From assembly GCA_039619475.1 (NCBI GenBank), contig CM077116.1:198981117-199045116 (forward strand): a stretch of DNA of 64,000 bases, in the 5' to 3' direction. This DNA is from Icerya purchasi. Taxonomy: Eukaryota; Arthropoda; Insecta; Hemiptera; Monophlebidae. Made by a program: the position numbers and the translations under genes. Shown piece by piece: positions 23,560 to 33,542 of this stretch. Every line of letters starts with the position of its first letter. The first letter of the stretch is position 1. The notes beneath the pieces are model-generated. The model worked only from the letters and a program-made list of their open reading frames with translations, had not been told where the DNA came from and made no database searches.

Positions 23560-24445
23560 TTTTGTAAATTATTCTGCTTCTCCTTCTCTAAAGATACGCC
23601 TTTTTCTCAAATTTGGAAAGTGACCAGAGCATTTAGGTTTTCTCTTTACGAATGTCCTGCATTCTAATTTTTCGTTACCTCAACCGCTTTCTTTTCTGGA
23701 ATCTATTGTACTCGCTCATATTCCTTTCTTGAAGAAACCGCGCTTTCTCACTCCCTCCAAACACAGAACCACACACGTTCTATCTTTACTTTTCCCCTAT
23801 GACAAACTTTTTTCTACTCCCAATAAATCTTTCCGAAGAATTGGACAGCCCCCCGTTCTTAATCCTCAATATTTATTACTTTATTCTCGTTACAGACACT
23901 TCTGAGTATTTATAACTCTTTCTTAGATTTTAGCCATATTCTTAAATCTCGGAATGACTTTATAAAAAAGTGTATCCTCCTTCCGTTCTATCTTTTTAGC
24001 TCACTCTTTTCGTAAACAAATAACCCCGTTGTCTGGTGCCTGAGACACAAGAGTTTATTAAGTCTTTTCTTCTCAAACGTTTACAATACATCCAGTTATT
24101 TCTTAATCAGATTAAAAGTTAATCACTCTCTTCTCCCCAGTGCTTGATTTTTTCCCATTTCCTTCTCCCCATCGTCCCTTCCATATCGCTGTTCATATAT
24201 GTCATCCAAACCATGTTTTCTTTGAATGCTCGGTTCTTATTAGCGAACGTATTCTTATCTGGGCCTTTCTCTTCATAGTGCATCCTTTATTCATTCCTTT
24301 CCATCTCCAACGGTAATTTCTTTACTTCAATCCATTTTGTGCTTTCCATTTTCAGTTGCCTCGGAATCTAACTTTGTAATAAAATATTTCAAGTTATCGT
24401 GTCACAGCCGATATTGTGCTCCCAACCAAAAAACCAATAAATATA
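23560..24445 (+). pseudogene. Decayed LINE 3' fragment (same family as 14.5 and 33.2 kb)
   Basis: The best-supported part is 24115-24260. There 'VNHSLLPS' and a frameshifted zinc knuckle ending 'NHVFFECSVLISERI' parallel the relic at 33160-33532 ('INHSLLPFSRFRF' and 'NHILFECSAFSNERS'). The upstream part is pyrimidine-rich and frameshifted and is assigned by continuity only. A weak A-rich end is seen near 24430-24445. Confidence 0.5.
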
Positions 24446-25098
24446 TAAATTTATATATACGTATATTTCTAATGCGAATATGTAGGTTAAACCGTGTTTT
24501 TTCCGAATTTTATTACACTTTCTCCATCTCAGTTCATAAATGTGACAGCGAGAACATCGTTACATTCATCAATCAGACGTAAGATATTGTGAACCTTAAT
24601 TTTACAATCAACGGATTGTCAAGGATACAGAAAACTCGGTTTATATTTTTGTATACAAAATCAACGATTTTATGTATTCAATTAAAAGACTGAATTCGGT
24701 AAAAATCAGTTTTATCTGGTAAAAGCAAGCGAGTGTTTCGTTTAAATTTTTTTTTTTTTTTTGGAGACCAACTAAATTAGCCCAGCTATAGAAAAGAGAT
24801 TAAAATTCATTGCGACGCGCGAGAGAACAAATAAACGAAATACAATAAGGAAGCATAGCAAAAGGGGTCATGTATACCGTAGGGAAAAATCTAAAGGCAA
24901 CGATCAATGCAAAGAGTGCTCGGAGGAAAGATAAAGTGCGATAAAAAATGATTGGCGTCGCATGGATACAACGCTAGCTAAAACGAGAACTTACTGATGA
25001 AGTGAAATTACTTAAAATTAAATTTCAGTCGTTTTTCTATACTAAATTATTGCTCAGTAATATTATAAAAGAAAAAAATTAAAATTTCGAACAGGAGT
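24446..25098. other. AT-rich DNA without a recognisable gene
   Basis: Contains a T-run at 24747-24762. Nothing else recognised up to the left end of the long inverted-repeat element. Confidence 0.5.
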
Positions 25099-25102
25099 CT
25101 AG

Positions 25103-25598
25103 CCGGATAAAATGGTCAAATCGGCTCTTGGATCATTGGGAAAAGTGATTATATCATTATGTTCGACACCGATGAAAACGCCGATTACTAGATTTTCAGA
25201 CCCCTAAACCTTCCTCGTAGGGCTCTATAAGGCCCGATTTTGTGATTTTCAGTTTTTCGCTGGTAACATCTCGGTTAATTTTCAAGCTAGGAAAACTTTT
25301 CTTGTTTAAATCGCGGTGGTTTTCAAGCCACCTCCAAAATGGATCTATTCAAAAACAAAAATCGGCGCGAAATTCAAATTTTTACAGCGTTCAAAAGAAG
25401 TTAAAACTTACTTTTTCAAAAACAGAGCTAAAAAAAAAACAAAAAACATTTGATGTAATTTTTTTTAAAAAATATGTCTGAATTTTTTTAAATTTCTAAA
25501 AGTGACGGAACGCACTTGGAAAAAATAGAACCGCATATTTTCCGTTTTCGATTATATTCAAGTCTCTAAAGTCTTTCCTGATAACCTACTTGATACTT
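25103..25598 (+). repeat. Left long inverted repeat, outer part
   Basis: Outer 496 bp of the left arm, matching the reverse complement of about 32620-33112 with few substitutions and small indels in homopolymers. The arm is interrupted at 25598 by LINE A. Confidence 0.93.
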
Positions 25599-25604
25599 AT
25601 CGCA

Positions 25605-28326
25605 CTAGGAGACTTTAACGCTCCACCATGCAATCTGGGGGAGCCGAAACTACAACAACCGCGGCAAACTAATGGAGAAAGCAATGTTTCAAAAGGATGA
25701 CCTGATCCTACTAAATGACGGGTCGTCAACGCGATTCAACATAAGTAATGGAACGTCCTCTACAATCGACCTCACACTTGCCTCTTCTGCACTAGCAGCC
25801 ACCCTCGAATGGAAGCCATTCCCACACTTATGCAACAGCGATCATTATCCGTTTATTATCACCAATCTCAACAATAAAAATAAAAACCATGAAGAGCTAC
25901 GCTTTAATAGAGAATGGCTGTGCGACAAAGCTGATTGGACAACATATAAACGTCAGTGCGATCTTATTAACTTGAATCTAGACCTTAACGCTGACGATAC
26001 AATCGAACAGCTTAACAGCAATATTCTGTCAGCAGCGACCAATTCTGTTCTCCAATCGACTGGAAAATATAGACGCAAAATGGTTCCATGGTGGTGCCCG
26101 GAGATCAAGGAGGCAATCAGGAAAAGAAACTCGGCGCTTAAGAAATTCCACGACACTAAGCTCCTGGCAGATCTTATCGAATTTCGAAAACGCAAAGCTG
26201 AAGCTCGACGTAAAATCCGCCAAAAAAAGAAAGAGAGTTGGGAAAAATTTACAAACAGTATCGAACATTCAGAAAACCCATCCGAAATGTTGAAAAAAGT
26301 TAAAGCACTAAATGGTGGCTCAAATACCTCAGCTGCCATTACAGAAATTTACCATGATGGACAATTACACCAACAACAAGATGAAATAGCCAACATCTTT
26401 GCTTTACACTTTGCCTCAACTTCTGCGACATCGCAATTTTCTGACGAATTCCAAACCTTCAAGTCCCAAACCGAATCAACGCAGCCTGTCATCATACATG
26501 ATAGCAATGAAGAGTGGTACAACCACAGTTACACGCTTCCAGAGCTACAAAAGGTCCTAAAAGCCTTCCGAAAAAATAAATCACCGGGTCCGGACAATAT
26601 ACCGCTACTATTCATCACACAGTTGAGTGCTGCATCAGAAAAAAAGTTACTTGCAATTTATAACCGATTATGGACCGCTGGTACCTTTCCACATATATGG
26701 TCCACCGCCATTTTAATCCCAATCCTGAAAGCAGGAAAAAACAAATTGCAAGCGGATTCGTATAGACCTATAGCTCTAACTTGTATACTTTGTAAAATTC
26801 TCGAAAAAATGATCGCCAACAGATTAATGACAGCTCTTGACAAAATAATTTCATCGGCACAATGTGGTTTTCGCAGAAACCGATCTACTCAAGACCAAAT
26901 CGTCGGTTTAGCAAATGACATACACGACGCATTTACCAATAAAAAGAACCTGTATTCCATATTCTTCGATATCACAAAGGCGTACGACCGCACCTGGCGT
27001 CATTATGTGCTACAACAATTCCATTCCGCAGGTATAAACGGAAGATCGCTCACCTTCATAGCAAACTACTTATCGAATCGAACTATTAAGGCCCGTATAG
27101 GTACCACACTTTCTGATACAGCCACCATCGAAAACGGAGTGCCTCAGGGAGGAGTCCTGAGCATCCTATGTTTTCTAATGGCTATTAACACGATAGAAGA
27201 AGTAATACCACGACCAATCAAATGTAGACTTTTTGCAGACGACCTAAACATCTCGTTAACCACGAACGACCACGCATGCAGTCAATCTCTTCTCCAGCAA
27301 ACGCTTCACAACCTCGAGTCATGGAGTAACACGGTAGGATTGGAGTTCTCACCAACAAAAACCAAATATATGATCTTCACCAGGAAGAAAAAATATCAAG
27401 CCTTACAGCTCCGGCTAAATAAAAACTTTCTACCCAAAACCGACCAACACACCTTCCTTGGAGTTACTTTCGATCATCGTCTCAAGTGGACGGCACACCT
27501 GAGGCAACTTCGACATGAAACGCACCAAAGAATGAACATACTGAAAATGCTCCGAAATAGGGCCTTCGGCCCTGGCCCCAAAAGGATGCTGCAGCTGTAC
27601 AGGGCTCTTGTCTGATCCAAGCTTGAATATGGAAGCCTGGCATATCTGTCGGCGTCGGAGACTTGCCTCCAAATACTTGACCCAGTACATAATGCTGGGA
27701 TCCGAATAAGTCTGCATGCTCTTCCGACAAGCCGAATAACTAACATGCAGCTCTTATGCGGTGAACCGCCTTTAAACACTCGGAGGAAATTAACTGCTAT
27801 CCGATATAGCCTCAAAGTCGAAGCAAATCCCGATCATCCAAATTACATTGTACTCACAAACAATGAAACCTTCCTCTCCACCTACATACGCGAAATTAAA
27901 AGTTCTGCACGTATTACAGAAGATGATACACTAGCCGACAGAAAAAACAAAATTCTCGACCAGTGGTTGGAAAACTTACGCGTCACAGCACCAAGCACCC
28001 TGACCACGATAAAACTGAACAATAGCGACTGGACGGACAAAATATTCAAGGCAACAAAAAAGAATAAATCGCTTACATCAGCTATTATTAGGCTATACCT
28101 GGGTCATACACAGCTGACGCATAAGTTCATTCTCGAGAGGAAAAAGCCACCGATTTGTGAAACATGCCCTGGTGAAAGAATTACCACACAACATCTGGTA
28201 CTATGCTGCTCCAAGTTCATCGCCAACCAACCAACTGCCACGGACCTCGACGCTTTTTTGGACATCAAGAACCTCAACAACATTATTAAATTTGTTAAAC
28301 GTACAATGCTACACTTAATTTTATAA
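25605..28326 (+). pseudogene. LINE A ORF2: endonuclease end, reverse transcriptase, zinc knuckle
   Basis: After one frameshift near 25640 the frame is open from 'WGSRNYNNRGKLMEKAM' to 28326, with a single in-frame TGA (27613-27615, probably from CGA). Endonuclease: 'STIDLTLASS' and 'CNSDHYPF'. Reverse transcriptase blocks: 'KNKSPGPDNIP', 'DSYRPIALTCILCKILEKM', 'QCGFRRNRSTQDQI', 'FFDITKAYDRTW' (first catalytic Asp, about 26965), 'ENGVPQGGVLS' and 'FADDLNIS' (catalytic pair, about 27232-27255). The C-terminus has 'LYLGHTQLTHKFIL' and CETC...HLVLCC, the usual zinc knuckle. Only two lesions, so the copy is fairly recent, but 5' truncation already makes it inactive. Confidence 0.92.
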
Positions 28327-28357
28327 AACTATGTACCGTACTACAAACTAGACTAAG

Positions 28358-28390
28358 TAGATTATAGCCTATGTAGGCAGTAAAAATCTA
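28358..28390 (+). other. 3' UTR hairpin of LINE A
   Basis: TAGATT (28358-28363) pairs with AATCTA (28385-28390). The loop starts ATAGCCTATGTAGG and holds a smaller GCCT/AGGC hairpin. The repeat tail follows at once. LINE B has a matching loop on a different stem. Confidence 0.5.
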
Positions 28391-28427
28391 AATAAATAAA
28401 TAAATAAAAAAAAATAAATAAATACTT

Positions 28428-28796
28428 TAAATGCCATTTTTGACTTTATTCTTATCAAGACGATAAAACTCGTTTCCGTAATTGTGCTTCGCTGTCGAAT
28501 ATCATGAAATCAGTAAAATCCACACTATGAGCTGATCATTAATGTGTCTTAGCGGCTTCGTAGATTACTATCGATTTTTGAGAGTGATTATCCATTTTTG
28601 TACATTTAGCATATGATCGATCACTCCTTATCATTTATTTATGTGTTAAAAACGAATTTTTTAATTTCAAACTACACATTCTTACCTTCAAATGTTAATT
28701 AGATACGCAGTACCATCAATAAGATTTATGGCAAATGATTTTATGATATATATATATTTCGTTTTAAATTTAATGGGAGAATATTATATAATAAGG
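28428..28796 (+). repeat. Left long inverted repeat, inner part
   Basis: Inner 369 bp of the left arm, pairing with 32249-32616 on the opposite strand. Similarity ends at the shared ATAAGG, eight bases before the target site of LINE B. Confidence 0.92.
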
Positions 28797-28815
28797 CACT
28801 AAAAGAGTTCTAACG

Positions 28816-30936
28816 CATCTATAAAAATCGGTAGTCACATATGCACTAATATTGACAAAATAAACGTCGCGTTTGCAGAATTTTTTACAATGTCAACTAA
28901 AGATGAAAATCAATTTATAAACAATACAGAATGATCCAATACTGGTAAAAATGCTACTTTTGGTCTTAACTTTACCAGCAACAACCAAGAACCATATAAA
29001 CAACCTATCACGATGGAAGAACTGTGTACTGCCATTAAACGTACTAAACCGAAATCAGTTGGTTCGGATAATTTTCACATTTATTTTTTAAAATATGCAT
29101 CTGACTTTATATTAAAAACTCTGCTTGTAATTTACAACCGAATATGGTTCTCAGGTAATCTCCCATTTCAGTGGAAAAATGCCATTATAACCCCACTACT
29201 CAAGACAAATAAGAATCCAACACTGCTCGATAGTTACAAACCAATATCTCTTACATCAGTTCTATGTAAAGTGTTAGAAAAAATTATCAATGGCAGACAA
29301 CTATGGGAAATCGAAACAGGTAATTTATTTACAAATATTCAATATGGATTTCGGTCAGGACGATCTACCATTGATCCGATCCTTGCGTTACAGCGCTCTA
29401 TAAGTAAAGCTTTCTCAAACAAGCAACTTATTAGCCGTCTTTTTTGATTTCAAGAAAGCATTTGACAACATATGGAGATGCAAAATTCTTTTAACCTTAC
29501 ACTCCTGGAACTTCAAAGGTCGCCTTTGTATGTTTATTGCGAACTTCCTCTTTGATCCCCGCTTTCAAGTAAGATTGGGATCCGTTCTGTCTGATCCGCA
29601 TATGGTACGGATAGGAGTTCCACCAGGGATTCGTCCTCAGCCCAACATTGTTTAATATCGCGATAAATGATATTGTAAATCAAGTGCAAAAACCTGTAAA
29701 ATCACTTTTTTTTGCAGACCATTTTTGCATATTTCTTCCAGGCACCGATATCAACTTAGGAGAAAGCGTTCTGCAGAGCACAATTGATGGACTGCAACAA
29801 TGGTCGGAAGATAATTGTTTTTTAACAACAAAAACCATAGCAACCCATTTCTGTAGACGGAAAAAGTGCGATCGCATAGTAAGTCTAACTGTTAATAACA
29901 ACCGTATAACATCAGCAAACGAAGTAAAATACTTAGGAATGACATTTGACAGCAAACTCACTTAGAAAACACACATTAACGCATTTAAAACTAGCTGCGG
30001 CAAAAAACTAAACCTACCGCGGAAGCTATCGCATACAACCTACGGCATAAGCAGACATAATCTATTAATGTTGTATCGTACCCTTGTAAGGTCCAAAATG
30101 GATTATGGTGCACCAGCCTATGCTTCCGCTAACATATCGACCTTAAAATGTTTGGATACTATCCATCATACCGCTTTGAGGTTGGCAACTGGAGTTTTCC
30201 GAACCTCCCCGATACCGAGTCTACTATGTGATTCAGCGGAGTGGCCATTAGATTTGCGACGAACTTATTTAACCGTGCTGGCTTTCAGCATCATAAGGAG
30301 CACAGAGCCAAACTCTCCAGATGATACCACCGAGAACCAGAACGGAACAATAATCGATCACGTTATGTACATTCTGCATCAATATCCAAATTCCAGTACT
30401 GGTCCGTGACCCGATATCTCCTATACCACCATAGCGCAACCGAGCCCAGTGCGGCATATAGAGCTTTGAAAATGCGGAAAGCTCCGTTAAAACGATTAAC
30501 AAACGTGCGTCAACTTCAAACGTAACGGTACCGTTTACCGACTTTAAACATCAGCTTAAATGCCATTTTAACAACATCTGGAACAGCGATTGACAAAAGT
30601 TACCAACAGGAAATAAATTACGCTCCATAAAATCGTCCACGAAACCATGACTTACCTCAAGCCGAGAAAGCAGAAAACAGGAGGTAACGTTATGCAGACT
30701 ACGACTTGGGCCTTACACACACATATCTATTAAATAAAGAACCTGCGCCCCAGTGCCAGACATGTGATTGGTAATTAATTATCGAACACCTACTGATTAA
30801 ATGTCCAGTCTACGACCAGTGTCGGAAACAACGTGAAATGCCATCGAATTTAAAGGATCTGCTGTGCGACGAAGCAACCGTGTTTAACCAATTATTTCAG
30901 TTTCTAAATTCTTCTCATTTGTTAAAGTTGTTATAA
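28816..30936 (+). pseudogene. LINE B ORF2 remnant with mutated catalytic motif
   Basis: Reading frames: 29013-29447 ('KPKSVGSDNFHIYFL', 'SYKPISLTSVLCKVLEKI', 'QYGFRSGRSTIDPIL'), then a frameshift into 'FFDFKKAFDNIWR' (about 29445-29480), then 29648-29965 with 'SLFFADHFCIFL', where the catalytic FADD has become FADH. 30068-30409 carries 'LMLYRTLVRSKMDYGAPAYA', and near 30750 the knuckle 'CQTCDW' leads to 'IIEHLLIKCPVYDQC'. Several stops, frameshifts and the lost catalytic Asp show it is dead and older than LINE A. Confidence 0.88.
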
Positions 30937-31018
30937 TTTTGCTAATCCTTGTTAATTTCTCTTTATTTTCCTATTTTTCCTTCCTTTCAACTTTCATTAT
31001 TTTGTAATTCCTTGCCGG

Positions 31019-31046
31019 GTCGATAGCCTAAGTTGCTGTATACGAC
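31019..31046 (+). other. 3' UTR hairpin of LINE B
   Basis: GTCG (31019-31022) pairs with CGAC (31043-31046) around a loop beginning ATAGCCTAAGTTGCTGTA, which matches the LINE A loop. The stem is short. Confidence 0.4.
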
Positions 31047-31641
31047 ACGTAAAATAAATAAATAAAAAAATAGAGTTCCAACGACTGCCGAAGAATGTTT
31101 CTTATTCGGGTCGTAAAAAAGTTTCTCTATATAAGCCGTTTACCATTTTTACTACTGATGGTGTTATATTGCTAATGTTTTGTGAGCATTTTATGCTAAA
31201 GTCAATGACAGTAAAATTTTGAAAAAAATTTCAATAAAAATGAAAACGATTTGTTGAAACTGATATGGAAAAAATAGTTATGTTTTTGTACTGGACTAAT
31301 GCTCTTATGGTGTAAAATCGCAATTAGAAGAAGGAAAGCATCGTGTTCTCATACCGTTATTAAAGGAGAAAGGACAAAAGCAATAGTCGGCGGAAAAATC
31401 GAACAAGTCTCGCCGTGTCACGATGATTCAATCGGTTGTGGATTCCGTACATGGTGCTGCTGCTTAAAAATATAGGTTTTTCCATCATGAATTACATAAT
31501 CGTTATCTAACCGTAGCTGGTCTTTGCATTACGATAGTTCGTTTTCTAATAAATTAATTTGGAAAACGACTAGTGCCGAGGGCTCCTTCAGATTAAGAGA
31601 AATTAAATTACATTCTTTCGAAAGATAGCAAATCAGCTTAG

Positions 31642-32193
31642 CTACAGAAATACAAGCAGGAAGATAGAGCCGAGAAAATGGTTTGCTTGAAAAATTTAAG
31701 TCTCGATTTTTCTGAAATGACGGAAATGGATCTAGTACAGTTATTTACCGGATCTTATCAATTACAACAAGCCACGTTTTACTTAGCTGAAATAATTCAG
31801 AAAGGTGAGACAGATTTAAGGTATTTCGAAGTATCAATTGATATTCTCAAAATATGAGTGAGATCTAGGCACATGGAAAGCTCAACTTACAACTTCTATG
31901 CTCACTGTAAACCAGACACGATTGGCTATGCCGGCATTGTACGTTATTATTGCGAATGTGCTAACGGTAGGAAAACGAGCGGTTGATGTTCTCACGTTGC
32001 TGCCGCTATTTACTTTTTGTCACATGCTAGATGCCGATCCGAAATTGCGAAGCCTGCCGAGCTTCTCACGAAAATGTACGAACGAGAGCACGTGGTTTAT
32101 GTTATTGAAGAAGACAGTAACGGTGATGAATATGCCTTCCATGGTCATCAATTATTCAATCCAGATATACTTTCCTATTTTTGTAAAATTTAA
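31642..32193 (+). pseudogene. SWIM-zinc-finger protein of the long-TIR transposon
   Basis: A single reading frame of about 183 codons is interrupted only by two TGA stops, at 31855-31857 and 31984-31986. An internal ATG lies at 31678. The first part ('MTEMDLVQLFTGSYQLQQAT', 'FYLAEIIQKGETD') precedes 'RSRHMESSTYNFYAHC' and then a SWIM zinc finger, C-E-C, nine residues, C-S-H ('YYCECANGRKTSG', stop, 'CSHVAAAIYFLSHAR'). All four metal ligands are present, but the residue just before the third is the second TGA. From memory, SWIM proteins of this style occur in arthropod repeats near DDE-type transposases; the superfamily is unproven here. The stop codon lies 56 bases before the right inverted repeat, so the gene fills the transposon interior. 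The 5' part (31084-31640) is too decayed to read. Confidence 0.65.
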
Positions 32194-32248
32194 ATAAATT
32201 ATCAGAGCTTTAAAATCAGGAAAAACTTCTTTTTTTCCCCTTTTGTTT

Positions 32249-33112
32249 CCTTATTATACAATATTCTTCCATTAAATGTAAAACGAAATATATATATATC
32301 ATAACATTTGCCATAAATTTTATTAATGGTACTGCATATCTAATTAACATTTAAAGGTAAGAATGTGTAGTTTGAAATTAAAAAATTCGTTTTTAACACA
32401 TAAATAAATGATAAGGAGTGATCGATCATATGCTAAATGTACAAAAATGGATAATCACTCTCAAAAATCGATAGTAATCTTCGAAGCCGCTAAGACACAT
32501 TAATGATCAGCTCATAGTGTGGATTTTATTGATTTCATGATATTCGACAGCGAAGCACAATTACGGAAACGAGTTTTATCGTCTTGATAAGAATAAAGTC
32601 AAAAATGGCATTTAACGTACCAAGTAGGTTATCAGGAAAGACTTTAGAGACTTGAATATAATCGAAAACGGAAAATATGCGGTTCTATTTTTTCCAAGTG
32701 CGTTCCATCACTTTTAGAAATTTAAAAGAATTCAGACATATTTTTAGAAAAAAATTACATCAAATGTTTTTTGTTTTTTTTTTAGCTCTGTTTTTGAAAA
32801 AGTAAGTTTTAACTTCTTTTGAACGCTGTAAAAATTTGAATTTCGCGCCGATTTTTTTTTTGAATAGATCCATTTTGGAGGTGGCTTGAAAACCACCGCG
32901 ATTTAAACAAGAAAAGTTTTCCTAGCTTGAAAATTAACCGAGATGTTACCAGCGAAAAACTGAAAATCACGAAATCGGGCCTTATAGAGCCCTACGAGGA
33001 AGGTTTAGGGGTCTGAAAATCTAGTAATCGGCGTTTTCATCGGTGTCAAACATAATGATATAATCACTTTTCCCAATGATCCAAGAGCCGATTTAACCAT
33101 TTTATACACCGG
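32249..33112 (-). repeat. Right long inverted repeat (uninterrupted)
   Basis: An 864-bp inverted copy of the two-part left arm. It keeps the unoccupied LINE A target near 32613-32624 and ends in ...ACACCGG before CTAG. The outer end reads CCGGTGTATAAAATGG, while the left end lacks two of these bases. Confidence 0.93.
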
Positions 33113-33159
33113 CTAGATACTTTAACGTTACTTATGTATCCTTATTCAGGTTGCCTTGG

Positions 33160-33532
33160 GTGTAATTAGTCTTAGAATCAATCATTCTCTACTCCCCTTT
33201 TCTCGCTTTCGATTCGCTTTGTCTCCTTCTCCTTTCTGCTCTCTTCACGCTTCTGAGCCTTCCTGTATTTGTGACTCAAATCACATCCTATTCGAATGTT
33301 CTGCATTCTCTAACGAGCGCTCCTTTCTTTACGCCCAACTTCTAGTTTTGGGTCTTCCTACTCCCTTTAACGCTATCTATATTCTTTCCTTCGCATTGCC
33401 TTCAGTTATTCCATTGCTGCTGTCCTTTGTTTTTTCCATTTCTGACCACTTGGCTATTTAGTTATAGCTCTTTATTTTTCATGTTTTTGGGTCAAGGCCG
33501 CTGGCGCGCTTAGGGTAGGAAAAAAAATAAAT
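33160..33532 (+). mobile_element. Short 5'-truncated LINE 3' end
   Basis: A 373-bp insertion with a 10-bp target duplication GTTGCCTTGG (33150-33159 and 33533-33542) and a short A-rich tail (33520-33532). It encodes only the ORF2 end: 'RINHSLLPFSRFRFALS', a knuckle 'SCICDSNHILFECSAFS' and a hydrophobic tail to a stop at 33461. It is the best-preserved member of the family seen at 14.5 and 23.6 kb. It lies only 37 bases beyond the end of the long-TIR transposon. Confidence 0.85.
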
Positions 33533-33542
33533 GTTGCCTTGG

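Larger units (their letters stand above)
25599..28421 (+). mobile_element. Jockey-like LINE A inserted in the left inverted repeat
   Basis: A 2.8-kb 5'-truncated non-LTR element starting inside its endonuclease ('IALGDFNAP') and ending in an AAAT-type repeat tail (28390-28421). The target duplication is ATACTT (25593-25598 and 28422-28427). The uninterrupted right arm supplies the empty site: around 32613-32624 it reads across the same point without any insertion. It has no RNase H domain, consistent with the Jockey clade. Confidence 0.9.
28816..31071 (+). mobile_element. Jockey-like LINE B inserted just inside the left repeat
   Basis: A 2.26-kb 5'-truncated, decayed LINE related to LINE A, ending in an AAAT-type tail (31050-31071). 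The target duplication is AGAGTTCYAACG, 11 of 12 matching, at 28804-28815 and 31072-31083. It starts within the coding region upstream of the reverse transcriptase. Confidence 0.85.
25103..33112. mobile_element. DNA transposon with ~865-bp terminal inverted repeats and a SWIM-domain gene, hosting two nested LINEs
   Basis: The left arm (25103-25598 joined to 28428-28796, 865 bp) and the right arm (32249-33112, 864 bp) are near-identical inverted copies ending in CCGG next to CTAG on both sides (25099-25102 and 33113-33116). CTAG is either a 4-bp target duplication or the end of the repeat; it is palindromic, so the sequence cannot decide. Removing both nested LINEs and their duplicated target sites leaves about 2.9 kb. 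The unique interior (about 31084-32248) carries a broken gene with a SWIM zinc finger. No DDE catalytic domain is visible, so this is probably a non-autonomous or decayed member of a cut-and-paste superfamily that I cannot name securely. Confidence 0.85.

Noticed and set aside
25953..27815. Minus-strand frames within LINE A
   Set aside because: Shadows of the plus-strand ORF2.
31855..31986. Selenocysteine or stop-codon readthrough in the SWIM frame
   Set aside because: There is no support for recoding; decay of a transposon gene explains the TGA codons.
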